Shown: positions 1-9,125 of the stretch, one piece after another | Layout of the letters: every line of letters starts with the position of its first letter | Numbering within the stretch: position 1 is the stretch's first letter | From: an uncultured Duodenibacillus sp. | Lineage (GTDB): Bacteria; Pseudomonadota; Gammaproteobacteria; Burkholderiales; Burkholderiaceae_F | Assembly: GCA_944390745.1 (NCBI GenBank) | Contig: CALXQK010000020.1 | Coordinates: 58,489-122,488 of the forward strand | Direction of reading: 5' to 3' | DNA length: 64,000 nucleotides | Position numbers and translations under genes: made by a program | The notes under the pieces: generated by a model | Told to the model about the DNA's origin: nothing | The model's database searches: none | The model's input: the letters and a program-made list of their open reading frames with translations, nothing else

Positions 1-549
1 GACGTGCCTGGGAGATGTCTGCAAACAGAGCCTCTCCGACGGTTATTGACAACCGACCACTGCGGATCCGCGCGGTGGGTGGTCAGAAAGGGGCTGAGGG
101 TCGAAAGTCCTCACCCCCTATCCGATTGACACCGATTGACCGTGAAGGTTTATTGAATGCGAGCCGCCTTCAACGCAAGACCGCGCGAAGTTCCTGCTTC
201 CGGGCGCGGGAAAGCTGCGGCAGGCAGAGCTTGCACGCGCCGCATGGAATAAACCAGGCGCCGCAGCCTGAATCAAGGCTCCGACCGAGGCTTCAAAGTT
301 TTGGGAATTGAAAAGTTTTCGGCGAAAGCCGAAATTCAGGCCCCAGGCGAAAGCTCCCTTGAGCAGAAGGACGGGTTGAAAAACGACGAAAGCCCAGTGT
401 AGCCGCACTGAGCTTCGTCATTTTTGATGGAGTTTCAGATGCCAACACATCAAAGTCTCTCATGGAAGATTATGCCGGAATCCTTCCTTCCGGGCCAGGG
501 CAGAGCCAGAAAGCTTTGTGCGGCGTTTCCCTTCAAAACTGCGTCAAAT
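1..549. other. Left-edge stretch without a convincing gene
   Basis: Short open frames exist on both strands but none has a ribosome binding site, a recognisable domain or a credible protein composition. The stretch lies downstream of the minus-strand flavoprotein gene and its terminator. I cannot tell whether it is spacer or the decayed end of a gene that continues outside the window. Confidence 0.4.
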
Positions 550-552
550 GCG

Positions 553-590
553 AAGAAAGCCCGGCAGCCGAGGGCAGACCGGGCTTTCAA
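553..590 (-). terminator. Intrinsic terminator of the flavoprotein gene
   Basis: A 10-bp inverted repeat (GAAAGCCCGG at 555-564, CCGGGCTTTC at 579-588) lies just past the minus-strand stop codon. A 22-bp part of it (567-588) recurs exactly in the terminator at 2268-2289. Confidence 0.7.
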
Positions 591-595
591 GGTCT

Positions 596-2071
596 TTACA
601 CGCCCTGCGCCGCATTGGCTCCTGCGATGCGTCCAAAGACGTGGATGTCGAGTACGGCATTTCCACCGACGCGGTTGGAGCCGTGAATGCCGCCCGTGAC
701 CTCGCCTGCGGCATAAAGCCCGGGGATGACCTTGGCGTCAAGATCAAGAACACGCGCTTTCGTGTCGATGCGGACGCCGCCCATTGTGTGATGCACGGCC
801 ATGGCGGAGTAGGCTCCCCAAAACGGTCCCTTAAGCAGCTTGTGCGTGAGCATGGCCGGCTTGCGTCCGAATTGAGGATCCTTCTTATCGTCGACGCACT
901 TGTTGAAGGCATCAACTGTTTCCTGCAGAGCCTTCGGGTCGATCTTCATCTGCCGCGCGAGGTCGGCAAGCGTTTCGCCCTTGAAGCTGTCGCCGGTTTC
1001 AAGCCCGCGTATGGCATCGTTCTGGGCGGCCTTGGGGTTGGCGGCAAAGCCGTCGGCGTCGACGATCACGTAACCGTACTTTTCCGGGAGGTTCAGGACG
1101 GCGTCGCGAAGCACGTCGCGGCGCTGATCCTCGGCTACAAAACGCTTGCCGCGCTGGTCGACGTAGATGTAACGCTCGACCACAAGGTGCAGGGACTGCC
1201 GGATGCCCTTGGTGCGGCCGGGCGCAAGACCTGGATTGCACTGAATGTAGTCAGTGCCGATGAGCATGGCTCCGGCGGCATTGGCCGCAAGCATCACCTC
1301 GCCCGTGGAGCAGGCAGGATTGTTGGTTGTGTTGAGCGTGAGCAGACGCGGGTCGTACGCGGCGCGCAGCTGCGGGTTTGCTGCGTAACCGCCCGCGGCA
1401 AGTACGACGCCCCTGGCGGCACGCACAAAAATGCTCTTGCCGTCCTTGACGGCCTCAACGCCGAGCACACGGCCCTCCTGACCATTTTCGCGAATGATGC
1501 GCTTCATCTTCGTGTTCATCAGGAACGTCACGCCGAGCTCGTCGCACTTTTTCTTGAGCACCTCAATATAGCCAGCACCCTTGGCCTTGCTTGCCAGGTG
1601 GCTGCGCGGATGCAGGGCGCCGTAGGCCTGGTCGATGCGGCTGTCGAATTTCATGCCGAGAGACTCAAGCCAGTGCAGCGTCGGAAGCCCCTGTTCGCAG
1701 AGAATGCGCACGAGCTTGGGGTCGGCGCGGTTGTCGCCGGCGTCAAGCGTCTGCTTGATATGCAGCTCCACGCTGTCCTTGATGCCCAGCGGCTGCTGGC
1801 GCTCAGGGTCTGCGCAGTTGTAGTAGCCAGAGCAGAGCATGGTGTTGCCGCCGACAAAGGCAAGCTTTTCCATGACTGCAACCCTGGCTTTCCCCTGCGC
1901 GGCAGAAACGGCCGCCGCAAGACCGGCACCGCCTGAGCCGACAACGAGAACGTCGGTCTCAACATCCCATTTGGCGGGTTTGGAGCACACATCCGCTGCC
2001 TGAGCGCTGATCGCGGCGCCGGCAAATCCGGCGGCAACGGCTGACTGTAGAAACTGTCTGCGATTGGTCAT
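596..2071 (-). CDS. Tat-exported FAD-dependent fumarate reductase-like flavoprotein
   Basis: This 491-residue flavoprotein belongs to the flavocytochrome c / fumarate reductase family, whose members reduce unsaturated organic acids in the periplasm during anaerobic respiration. A twin-arginine signal (NRRQFLQ, residues 3-9) is followed by an FAD dinucleotide fold (VVGSGGAGLAAA, from residue 43). The C-terminal motifs VHHTMGGV (about 426) and HGSNRVGGNA (about 463) match the substrate-binding His and Arg, and GKRFVAEDQRRD holds the likely proton-donor Arg (317 or 318). The His that precedes this in fumarate reductases is Asn279 here (IQCNP), so the substrate may not be fumarate. No haem motif is present, so electrons must come from a separate cytochrome or quinol enzyme not adjacent in this window. 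AAGGAGAG lies just before the ATG. Confidence 0.85.
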   Translation of the reverse strand: MTNRRQFLQSAVAAGFAGAAISAQAADVCSKPAKWDVETDVLVVGSGGAGLAAAVSAAQGKARVAVMEKLAFVGGNTMLCSGYYNCADPERQQPLGIKDSVELHIKQTLDAGDNRADPKLVRILCEQGLPTLHWLESLGMKFDSRIDQAYGALHPRSHLASKAKGAGYIEVLKKKCDELGVTFLMNTKMKRIIRENGQEGRVLGVEAVKDGKSIFVRAARGVVLAAGGYAANPQLRAAYDPRLLTLNTTNNPACSTGEVMLAANAAGAMLIGTDYIQCNPGLAPGRTKGIRQSLHLVVERYIYVDQRGKRFVAEDQRRDVLRDAVLNLPEKYGYVIVDADGFAANPKAAQNDAIRGLETGDSFKGETLADLARQMKIDPKALQETVDAFNKCVDDKKDPQFGRKPAMLTHKLLKGPFWGAYSAMAVHHTMGGVRIDTKARVLDLDAKVIPGLYAAGEVTGGIHGSNRVGGNAVLDIHVFGRIAGANAAQGV

Positions 2072-2251
2072 AAAACTCTCCTTGCATCAAGAGAATAAGG
2101 ATCGTTCAAGACCATGATAAAGAGTTTGCGCGTCCTGTCTGAGCAAAACAACAAGGAAAAAACCCGAACCGGCAGGGATATCCCGGAGATGCCTCGAAAA
2201 AAAGATTTTTCGAAAGCTCTGGCCGACTGTTGTCCGCGGCGCATCAATGAT

Positions 2252-2287
2252 GCAAAAATGCCCGGCTGCCGAGGGCAGACCGGGCTT
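2252..2287 (-). terminator. Intrinsic terminator of ilvE
   Basis: On the minus strand GCCCGG-CTGCC pairs with GGCAG-CCGGGC around a 3-base loop and is followed by ATTTTTG. It sits about 65 bases past the ilvE stop. It shares 22 bp exactly with the terminator at 567-588. The remaining intergenic bases to 2353 hold no gene. Confidence 0.8.
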
Positions 2288-2353
2288 TCGATTCTTCTGC
2301 CGTTTGTCAGGCGGCCGCGCAGGCCAATCGCGGGCCGCCGTCGGGCAGGGCAA

Positions 2354-3379
2354 TCAGCACTCGTAGATCCAGCCCTTGGGGGCTTCGATCTCGCAGGCCT
2401 GGATGCCCGTGAGGGTTTCGCGCAGCTTCGTGCAGACCTCTCCCATCTTTTCCATGCCCGAGGGGATGGAGATGACGCTGCCGTCCTGCAGATGAATCTC
2501 GCCCACGGGCGCGAGCACGGCGGCCGTTCCGATGAGGGCGCACTCCTTGAAGTTCTTCACTTCCGAGAGGGCCACCTGGCGCTCGACGACCTTCAGGCCG
2601 AGGTAGTGCTCGGCAACGTACATCAGCGAGCGGCGCGTGATCGAGGGCAGGATCGAGGGCGACTTCGGCACCACAATGGTGTTGTCGGCGTCGACGAAGA
2701 TGATGTTCGTGCCGCCGGTCTCCTCCACGAAGGTGCGGGTGGCCGGATCAAGATACAGATTCTCGGCGTAGCCCTTCTGGTGCGCGATCACCGTCGGGTA
2801 CAGGCTCATGGCGTAGTTGAGGCCGGCCTTCACGTTGCCGGTGCCGCGCGGAGCCGCACGGTCGTACTCGGACACGCAGATCTTCAGGGGCTTGACGGCG
2901 CCCTTGAAGTAGGCGCCCACGGGCATGACGAAGACGCGGAAGATGAATTCAGGAGCGGGAGCAACGCCGATCTGCGGGCCCGAGCCGATCATCACGGGGC
3001 GGATGTAGAGCGAGCAGCCCGTGCCGAAGGGCGGAACCCAGGCGGCGTTGGCGCGCACGGTCTTCACCACGGCCTCGACGAACTTGTCCTCGGGGTAGGC
3101 GGGCATCTCAAGACGGCGGGCGGTGTCGGCCATGCGGGCGGCGTTCTGGTCGGGACGGAAGGTCACGATGCGGCCGTCGCGGGTGGTGTAGGCCTTGAGG
3201 CCCTCAAAGCAGCTCTGCGAGTAGTGAAACACGCAGGCCGACTCGAGCAGATGGATTTCAGGATCGGTCACGAGACCGCCTTCATCCCACTTGCCGTCCT
3301 TCCAGGTCGACTGCCAGCGATAGTCGGTGGGCGTGTAGCCGAAGCCGAGCTTTTCCCATTCAATGTTCTTCTTTTCCAT
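2354..3379 (-). CDS. ilvE: Branched-chain amino acid aminotransferase
   Basis: A 341-residue class IV PLP aminotransferase that transfers the amino group between glutamate and the keto acids of leucine, isoleucine and valine in the cytoplasm. The PLP lysine is Lys184 in GNVKAGLNYA. FEGLKAY (about 58-64) and the ETGGTNIIFV cofactor-phosphate region (from about 220) are typical. The length and the long N-terminal segment fit the BCAT-II-like bacterial group rather than the shorter E. coli IlvE type. It is transcribed alone, with a 437-base upstream gap and its own terminator. Confidence 0.92.
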   Translation of the reverse strand: MEKKNIEWEKLGFGYTPTDYRWQSTWKDGKWDEGGLVTDPEIHLLESACVFHYSQSCFEGLKAYTTRDGRIVTFRPDQNAARMADTARRLEMPAYPEDKFVEAVVKTVRANAAWVPPFGTGCSLYIRPVMIGSGPQIGVAPAPEFIFRVFVMPVGAYFKGAVKPLKICVSEYDRAAPRGTGNVKAGLNYAMSLYPTVIAHQKGYAENLYLDPATRTFVEETGGTNIIFVDADNTIVVPKSPSILPSITRRSLMYVAEHYLGLKVVERQVALSEVKNFKECALIGTAAVLAPVGEIHLQDGSVISIPSGMEKMGEVCTKLRETLTGIQACEIEAPKGWIYEC

Positions 3380-3816
3380 TTTTGAAATGCTCCGAAATAG
3401 CGCATGCGCCGCGCCGGCAGCCGGATGAGCCGGCCGCAGGCCGCCGGCGGCGTGCGTTTCGTCGTTGAGCCGCCGGAGGGCATCGCCCTGCAGGACGGCT
3501 CGTCAATAAAAAATCTGTTTTCCCTTGCGTGCGGTCCTTCCGGGACCGTCTCCTGCGGCAGCCTGCCCTTCGTCGGCCGCGGGGAGAAAACTCGTTGTCA
3601 GCGGGGCTGCAGAAGCTCTGCGCAGCCCCGATGGTGACGGACGGCCGCGCCTGCAGTTTGCCGCCGTCTGCGAAGGCCGTCTCCCGGGTAGGGGATGGCG
3701 GCCGTCTCCAGACGGCAAGGACTTCAACGCAAAATCATACCCCCGTGCAGGCTCAAGAGGGTTTTTGCGCGCGCAGCCGGCCGTGCGGCGGCTCGCCTGG
3801 CGCGGCGGCGGGGCGG
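3380..3816. other. Intergenic region upstream of ilvE
   Basis: No gene is supported. The stretch contains several GC-rich hairpins, for example GGGGCTGC/GCGCAGCCCC at about 3602-3628, and an AT-rich patch near 3505-3520 that could hold the ilvE promoter on the minus strand. I found no leader peptide rich in branched-chain codons. Confidence 0.4.
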
Positions 3817-5007
3817 CTACAGATGCCGCGCAATGACGCCGGCGAGCGCACGCACGCCGGCGTCGATGCGCTCCTCAGGCACCGTCACAAACGAAAGCCG
3901 CATGTGGTTTTTCTTGTCGCCCAGCGCAAAGCAGGCCGCGCCCGGAACGTAGGAGACCTTGGCTGCGATCGCCTCGGGCATGAGCTTCATGGCGTCGATG
4001 TGCTCGGGCAGCGTCACCCAGATGAACATGCCGCCCTCGACCCTGGTCCAGGAGATGCCTGCGTCGCGCGGCATGTACTTTTCCAGACACGCGAGCATGA
4101 AGGTGCCGCGGTCGCGGTAGATCTTGCGCACGGCCGGAAGGTTTTTCTCGATCACGCCCGTCGTCAGCAGCCGCGCCGCAATGAGCTGCGTGAGCACGGG
4201 CGAGTGCATGTCGGCCGACAGCTTGAGCTCGGCAAGAACGTCTAGGAGCTCCGGGTCGCCGGTGACGTACCCAAGCCGCATGCCGGGCGAGAGGATCTTG
4301 GAGAGGGTTCCGAGCCGCAGCGTGCGCTCGGGCGCAAGCGAGCGGATGGTCTGCGGCGGGCGCTTCTCGTACCAGAGCTCTCCGTACGGATCGTCCTCGA
4401 TGATCCAGAGGTCGAGCTCGCGGGCGCGCTCCACAAGTCTTTTGCGGCGCTCAAGCGAAATCGTCAGTCCCGTCGGATTGCTGAAGGCGGGCATCACGTA
4501 GGCAAACTTTGCGTCCTTCATGTCCTCGGTGATGCCCTCGGGGTCGAGCCCCTCGGCGTCGGCGGGCAGAAACTCAAAGCGTGGACGGCTCAGGCTGAAG
4601 GCCGAGACGGCGCCGAGATACGTGGGGTTTTCAACGAGAATCTTGTCGCCCGGATCGACGAAGGCGCGCGCGGTGAGGTCAAGCGCCTGCTGCGAGCCCG
4701 TGACGATGAGCACCTCCTCGGGGCGCGTGGGCGTGCCGCGGCTCGTTTCGTAGGCCGCGATCGCCTCGCGCAGTTCCGGCTCGCCCTCGGTGGCCGAGTA
4801 CTGCAGCGCGCGCCTGCCCATGGTCTTGAGCACGTACTGGGCGGCCTCGGCCGTTTCCTCTATCGGAAAGCCGTCGGGATTGGGCAGCCCCACGGCAAAG
4901 GACGTGATGTCCTCGTGCGCCGAGAGCGAGAGAAGTTTCTTGAGCAGTGCGTCGGTGCGCATTGAGCCGATGGTGCTCAGGCGCGGGCGCGGCAGCGTCT
5001 CGTTCAT
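3817..5007 (-). CDS. PLP-dependent aminotransferase, class I/II (2-aminoadipate/aromatic type)
   Basis: A 396-residue fold-type I aminotransferase. SNPTGLTISLERR, the YGELWYEK region and the lysine motif TLSKILSPGMRLGY (S-K-x-x-x-P-G-x-R-x-G-Y) place it with the aminotransferases related to MocR C-termini and LysN. The probable role is transamination of an aromatic, branched-chain or 2-aminoadipate substrate; the exact substrate cannot be read. I chose the ATG at 5005-5007, which begins MNETLPRPR and has AGGA 9 bases upstream, over an in-frame Met 23 codons earlier that would add an Arg/Pro-rich stretch. It stands alone between putP and ilvE on the same strand. Confidence 0.85.
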   Translation of the reverse strand: MNETLPRPRLSTIGSMRTDALLKKLLSLSAHEDITSFAVGLPNPDGFPIEETAEAAQYVLKTMGRRALQYSATEGEPELREAIAAYETSRGTPTRPEEVLIVTGSQQALDLTARAFVDPGDKILVENPTYLGAVSAFSLSRPRFEFLPADAEGLDPEGITEDMKDAKFAYVMPAFSNPTGLTISLERRKRLVERARELDLWIIEDDPYGELWYEKRPPQTIRSLAPERTLRLGTLSKILSPGMRLGYVTGDPELLDVLAELKLSADMHSPVLTQLIAARLLTTGVIEKNLPAVRKIYRDRGTFMLACLEKYMPRDAGISWTRVEGGMFIWVTLPEHIDAMKLMPEAIAAKVSYVPGAACFALGDKKNHMRLSFVTVPEERIDAGVRALAGVIARHL

Positions 5008-5113
5008 GTCAGGTCGTCCTTTTTCTTGAGAAGGCCTCCCGGACGGGGCGCGGGCGCGCCCTGGGGGAGCCTTCAAGCGTCAATGTCTCTTGATGATGTT
5101 CTGCCGGTGCAAA

Positions 5114-5152
5114 GCAAAACCCGGATGCGGCATCGGCTGTGCGCACCCGGGC
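5114..5152 (-). terminator. Intrinsic terminator of putP
   Basis: On the minus strand CCCGGGTGCG pairs with CGCATCCGGG and is followed by TTTTGC. It lies 40 bases past the putP stop codon. Confidence 0.7.
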
Positions 5153-5192
5153 GGATGATCTCAGGATCAGGAAATTGAGGCCGGGCTGCGCG

Positions 5193-6677
5193 CTAGCGGC
5201 CTGCACGCACCTCTGCGACCACCTCGTCGAAGGTGCGCTGCATCTCCTCGTCGGGCGCCTTCGTCAGAAGGCTGGCGACGACGATGGCGATGACGCCGAA
5301 GATGAAGCCCGGCACGATTTCGTAAAGCCCGAACCAGGCGAACTGGTGCCAGATGAGCACCGTCGCCGCACCCGTGATCATGCCCGCAAGCGCCCCCTGG
5401 CGGTTCATGCGCTTCCACCACAGGCCCATCAGGATGACCGGGCCGAAGGCCGCGCCAAAGCCCGCCCAGGCGTAGCTCACCAGCGAGAGCACGAGGCTTT
5501 CGGGATCCATGGCCATGATGATCGAGATGATCGAGACGGCAAGCACCATCGAGCGGCCGAACCACAGCAGCTCGCGCTGGCTCGCCTTCGGGCGGATGAA
5601 GCTGCGGTAGAAGTCCTCGGTCAGGGTCGAGGAGCACACGAGCAGCTGGCACGAGAGCGTGGACATCACCGCGGCGAGAATGGCCGACATCAGAATGCCG
5701 CCGATCCAGGGGTTGAAGAGAATCTGCGAGAGCACGATGAAGACGCGCTCGTGGTTTTCCGTCACGAGTGCGGCCTGGTCGGCGTGCGCGCCGAAGTACG
5801 CCGCGCCGAAAAAGCCCACGCTCACGGCGCCGCCCAGACAGAAGAGCATCCAGAGAATGGAGATGCGGCAGGCGTTGGGAATCACCTTGATCGAGCGCGC
5901 GGCCATGAAGCGCACGAGAATGTGCGGCTGGCCGAAGTAGCCGAGTCCCCATGCAACGAGGCTCAGAATGCCGATGGCCGTCTGGTTGGTCACCAGTCGC
6001 AGCATGTCCGGATTGATCGCGGCCACCTGGTCGACCGTGGCCGAAAAGCCCCCGAGGTCGCTCATCACCACGATCGGGGTGACGACGAGGGCCACGCACA
6101 TGAGGCTCGCCTGGATCGTGTCGGTCCAGCTCACGGCGAGAAAGCCGCCGATATAGACGTAGATGATGGTGGCCGCGGCGCCGACCCAGATGGCAAGGCC
6201 GTAGTCCATGTCGAAGGTGTTTTCAAAGAGCCGGGCGCTTGCCACGATGCCGCTGGCGCAGTAGATCGTGAAGAACACGAGGATGATCGCCGCGGCGATG
6301 ATGCGCAGCACCCTGGTGTCGTCCTTGAAGCGGTGCGTAAAGAAGTCCGGCAGCGTGAGCGCGTTGTGCGAGACCTCGGTGTAGACGCGCAGCCGCGCGG
6401 CCACAAGCTTCCAGTTGAAGAACGTGCCGATCGTCAGGCCGATCGCAATCCAGCTCTCGGAGATGCCGTAGAGAAACACCGCGCCCGGCAGCCCCATCAG
6501 CAGCCATCCGCTCATGTCCGAGGCGCCCACCGAGAGCGCCGTCACAAGGCTGCCGAGCGAGCGGCCGCCGAGGATGTAGTCGTTGAAGCTGCGCGTATAG
6601 CGCCAGGCGAAAAAGCCCAGCGCAATCATGAGCAGCAGGTAGCCGCAGAAGGTGACGGCGGTCGGGTTGTCAAACAT
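5193..6677 (-). CDS. putP: Sodium/proline symporter
   Basis: A 494-residue inner-membrane protein of the sodium:solute symporter family that imports proline with Na+. About 13 hydrophobic segments are visible. GASDMSGWLLMGLPGA (about 51-66) is the signature of PutP helix 2, and the RVYTEVSHNALTLPDFFTHRF loop matches the PutP consensus. The length is that of E. coli PutP (502). No PutA dehydrogenase gene is near, so uptake and catabolism are not linked here. The ATG at 6675-6677 has only a weak Shine-Dalgarno. A terminator follows at 5114-5152. Confidence 0.92.
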   Translation of the reverse strand: MFDNPTAVTFCGYLLLMIALGFFAWRYTRSFNDYILGGRSLGSLVTALSVGASDMSGWLLMGLPGAVFLYGISESWIAIGLTIGTFFNWKLVAARLRVYTEVSHNALTLPDFFTHRFKDDTRVLRIIAAAIILVFFTIYCASGIVASARLFENTFDMDYGLAIWVGAAATIIYVYIGGFLAVSWTDTIQASLMCVALVVTPIVVMSDLGGFSATVDQVAAINPDMLRLVTNQTAIGILSLVAWGLGYFGQPHILVRFMAARSIKVIPNACRISILWMLFCLGGAVSVGFFGAAYFGAHADQAALVTENHERVFIVLSQILFNPWIGGILMSAILAAVMSTLSCQLLVCSSTLTEDFYRSFIRPKASQRELLWFGRSMVLAVSIISIIMAMDPESLVLSLVSYAWAGFGAAFGPVILMGLWWKRMNRQGALAGMITGAATVLIWHQFAWFGLYEIVPGFIFGVIAIVVASLLTKAPDEEMQRTFDEVVAEVRAGR

Positions 6678-7020
6678 CGGCAGAAGTATCGTTATTGTTG
6701 TGCGTGCGAATCCAGGCCGCGGGAGACGAAGGCCGCCCCGGGTCGATTCGCCTTGGTTCAGAAACTCAGGGGAAGGGCGCGGGACTTGAGCTGGTCCCCC
6801 GCATGAGGCCGGGCAGGCGGTTCGAGCCGGCGCAGTCCGGTCATTTTACCGCAGTGTTTTTCGCTGGCCCTACGCAGTACTATCTAGCGGGACCTGTGCG
6901 GGGCGTCGTGAAGCTCCGGCGCCCCGAAACTCATCTAACCACACCCCAGTGGGAGCGTAAGCGGAGAGGTCTTCTTGAGGCTTGCGTCGGTTGGATGGGT
7001 TGCTTTGCTTTCAGCCAAAC

Positions 7021-7046
7021 AAAAAAGGGGGCTCTGCCCCCTTTTT
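7021..7046. terminator. Bidirectional intrinsic terminator
   Basis: Six A, GGGGGC, a TCT loop, GCCCCC and five T form a symmetric terminator that would work on both strands. No gene ends immediately before it, so it may belong to a lost gene or to an insertion-element end. Confidence 0.7.
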
Positions 7047-7279
7047 GATTCCCCCGGTATCGCCGCCGACGGGCTCGGGAGGCGTCAGGTCAGGGCCGCG
7101 CTTCGCTTGCCCTTGTCCCTGTCGCCTCCAAGCCCTTGAGGCTGCCGCATTGATTCGGCGCTTGTAAAGGCCTTTCGCGGCATATGCTCGCGCCTGCGGC
7201 GCTGCGCTATTCCACGGTGCCTTGACAAGCACCGCCTCAATGCCTCTGGCGCATCCACCGACGTTTAGACAAAATAAAA

Positions 7280-7334
7280 GACCTCCACTGGGCTCGTAAA
7301 GAGCCTATCCACTCGACTGGCATACAGGGAGGTC
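7280..7334 (+). other. Structured non-coding segment before the transposase fragment
   Basis: GACCTCC (7280-7286) and GGAGGTC (7328-7334) form a 7-bp inverted repeat enclosing a second hairpin, GGCTC (7291-7295) with GAGCC (7301-7305). The right arm also supplies the GGAGG ribosome binding site for the ATG at 7338, so folding would hide it. In IS110-group elements the noncoding RNA lies upstream of the transposase, so this may be part of such an RNA; that is inference. Confidence 0.4.
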
Positions 7335-7337
7335 CTA

Positions 7338-7478
7338 ATGGCGAAGCATACCGCAGAATCCACCGTTCTTGGAAATCCGGCACACATCCTCGATGACCGC
7401 AACTTCATCGGCATCGACCTTCACTCCGACAATATCGTTGTGTGCGTCCTGCGCAACCACATCAACCCCACCACCGGC
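7338..7478 (+). pseudogene. IS110-like (DEDD) transposase, N-terminal fragment
   Basis: The frame begins at ATG 7338 behind GGAGG and reads into FIGIDLHSDNIVVCVLRN, which resembles the first RNase H-like strand of DEDD transposases, with the first catalytic Asp in GID. After about 47 codons the match stops and an unrelated 13-codon tail ends at 7520. A full protein of this family has over 300 residues, so at least 85 percent is missing. The assignment rests on one motif and could be wrong. Confidence 0.5.
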
Positions 7479-7738
7479 CCCCATCAGACGGGCGTCTCCC
7501 GAAGGACGCGCCCCGGCTGACGGGCGAAGGCGCCGGGCGGCCCGGCGTTTGATGCACCCTCCCTCGAAAGGGATCGTTCGAAAGAGGAGGAGCCCCGCCG
7601 GGCGTTTGTCAAGGTGCTGCAAAGCGTGTAGGCTAGGAAACCGCGCCGCAGCCCCTCTCAACAGGAGGGCGCCGCGCGTCAAGAACAAAGGGAAGCGGCG
7701 CCTCAGGGGGGCGCTGAAAACAAGAAGAAGGGACTCAT

Positions 7739-9010
7739 ATGACGAATTCAGAGTCGTCGACCGCCATTCGCCGTCCGGCGATGACGCCGCAGCAAAAGCG
7801 CACGCAGATCATCCTGGCCGCGTGCTATCTCGTTGCCATCGTTCTCGGGCTCATCAACGGGCTCTGGGGGTCCGAGTTCTGGCAGAACACGGGCGAATTC
7901 ATCTCCAACATCTTCATCCGGCTCTTTCGGTTCATCGCCATTCCGATCATTGCCGTGTCGATCATCTCGACGCTGGCCACCATCAGCCGCTCGCGCGAGT
8001 CGGGACGCATTTTTCGACACACGATTTTCTATACGCTCTTGACAACCATCCTCGCGGCAAGCCTTGCGGCGGTGCTCTTTGAGCTCTTCTCCCCGGCCAA
8101 CGTCGCTCTGACCGCGGCTGCGGCCGAGCCCTCGGAGACGCTTGCCAACATCAAGGGGCACAGCTACTTTGAGTACATCGAGTCGGTGATCCCGGACAAC
8201 GTGATTGCGCCCTTTCTCTCGGCCAACGTGCTCTCGGTGCTGATCATCGCCGCGGCCGTGGGCATCGCGATCGCCAAGCTTCCGGCGCAAAGCCGCGAGC
8301 AGGAGCTTTTGATCACGTTCTTCTCGGCGCTGCAGTCGGTGCTCTTTACGATCGTCACCTGGATCATCCGCATTCTGCCCGTGGGCATCTTCGGCTTCTT
8401 TACGGTGCTTGCCATGCAGATGGCCTCGGGCGTGGCGCTCGGCGGCCTCGGCGTGTACCTCGCCACGGTGCTCACGGCAAACTTCGTGCAGATGCTCGTC
8501 ATCCTGCCGGCGCTGCTCCTGATCCGCGGCATCAACCCGATTCGCGTGGCCCGCGGAATGCTGCCCGCGCTCACCGTGGCCTTCTTCTCGAAGTCCTCGG
8601 CGGGCACCCTGCCCGTGACGATGTCCTGCGCGGAGAACAACCTCGGCGTGCACGCGCCGGTGTCGCGCTTCGTGCTGCCGATCTGCACGACGATCAACAT
8701 GAACGGCTGCGCGGCCTTCATTCTCATTACGGTCGTGTACCTGATGCAGAACGCGGGCGCCGACATCACCGCCGGCACGCTTCTGATCTGGATCGTGATC
8801 GCCACGATCGCCGCCGTCGGCAACGCGGGCGTGCCGATGGGGTGCTTCTTCCTGTCGGCAAGCCTTCTGGCGAGCATGAACGTGCCCATTCTGCTGATGG
8901 GCGTGATCCTGCCTTTCTACGCCGTGATCGACGCTATCGAGACGACGCTCAACGTCTGGAGCGACAGCAACGTGGCCGTGCTCGTCAACCACGACATGTA
9001 CGACGATTAG
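7739..9010 (+). CDS. Dicarboxylate/amino acid:cation symporter (DAACS family)
   Basis: A 423-residue inner-membrane symporter of the GltP/DctA family, importing glutamate, aspartate or C4-dicarboxylates with Na+ or H+. Diagnostic parts are SKSSAGTLPVT (about 283-293, the serine-rich hairpin HP1) and the helix-7 motif TINMNGCAAF (about 317), followed by the HP2 region with GNAGVPMG. About eight transmembrane helices are visible. The start is the ATG at 7739-7741, behind AAGAAGGGA. It is monocistronic and ends at a bidirectional terminator. The substrate cannot be read, but the neighbourhood of anaerobic reductases would suit dicarboxylate uptake. Confidence 0.88.
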   Translation: MTNSESSTAIRRPAMTPQQKRTQIILAACYLVAIVLGLINGLWGSEFWQNTGEFISNIFIRLFRFIAIPIIAVSIISTLATISRSRESGRIFRHTIFYTLLTTILAASLAAVLFELFSPANVALTAAAAEPSETLANIKGHSYFEYIESVIPDNVIAPFLSANVLSVLIIAAAVGIAIAKLPAQSREQELLITFFSALQSVLFTIVTWIIRILPVGIFGFFTVLAMQMASGVALGGLGVYLATVLTANFVQMLVILPALLLIRGINPIRVARGMLPALTVAFFSKSSAGTLPVTMSCAENNLGVHAPVSRFVLPICTTINMNGCAAFILITVVYLMQNAGADITAGTLLIWIVIATIAAVGNAGVPMGCFFLSASLLASMNVPILLMGVILPFYAVIDAIETTLNVWSDSNVAVLVNHDMYDD

Positions 9011-9050
9011 CCGCGCCGCCGGCAGCCGGAGATCCGGCGCCGGCCTTTCA

Positions 9051-9100
9051 AAAAAAACGGACGCGCCGCGCAGAGCGACTGCGCAGCCGTCCGTTTTTTT
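9051..9100. terminator. Bidirectional terminator between the symporter and cupin genes
   Basis: An A-tract with ACGGACG pairs with CGTCCGT and a 7-T tract across an inner GCGCA/TGCGC stem. It separates the convergent genes ending at 9010 (plus) and 9126 (minus). Confidence 0.85.
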
Positions 9101-9125
9101 GCGTCTGCCGCAAGAATCAGAGCGC

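Larger units (their letters stand above)
6678..7337. other. Gene-poor region upstream of an IS110-like remnant
   Basis: No intact gene is supported in these 660 bases. It includes the putP promoter region, a strong hairpin-T-tract at 7021-7046, and a structured segment at 7280-7334 directly before the transposase fragment. The composition is more mixed than in the flanking genes, which fits a site of past insertion. Confidence 0.45.

Noticed and set aside
1-420. A possible RNase P RNA or tmRNA gene at the left edge
   Set aside because: The conserved RNase P core and the tmRNA acceptor or tag region could not be found.
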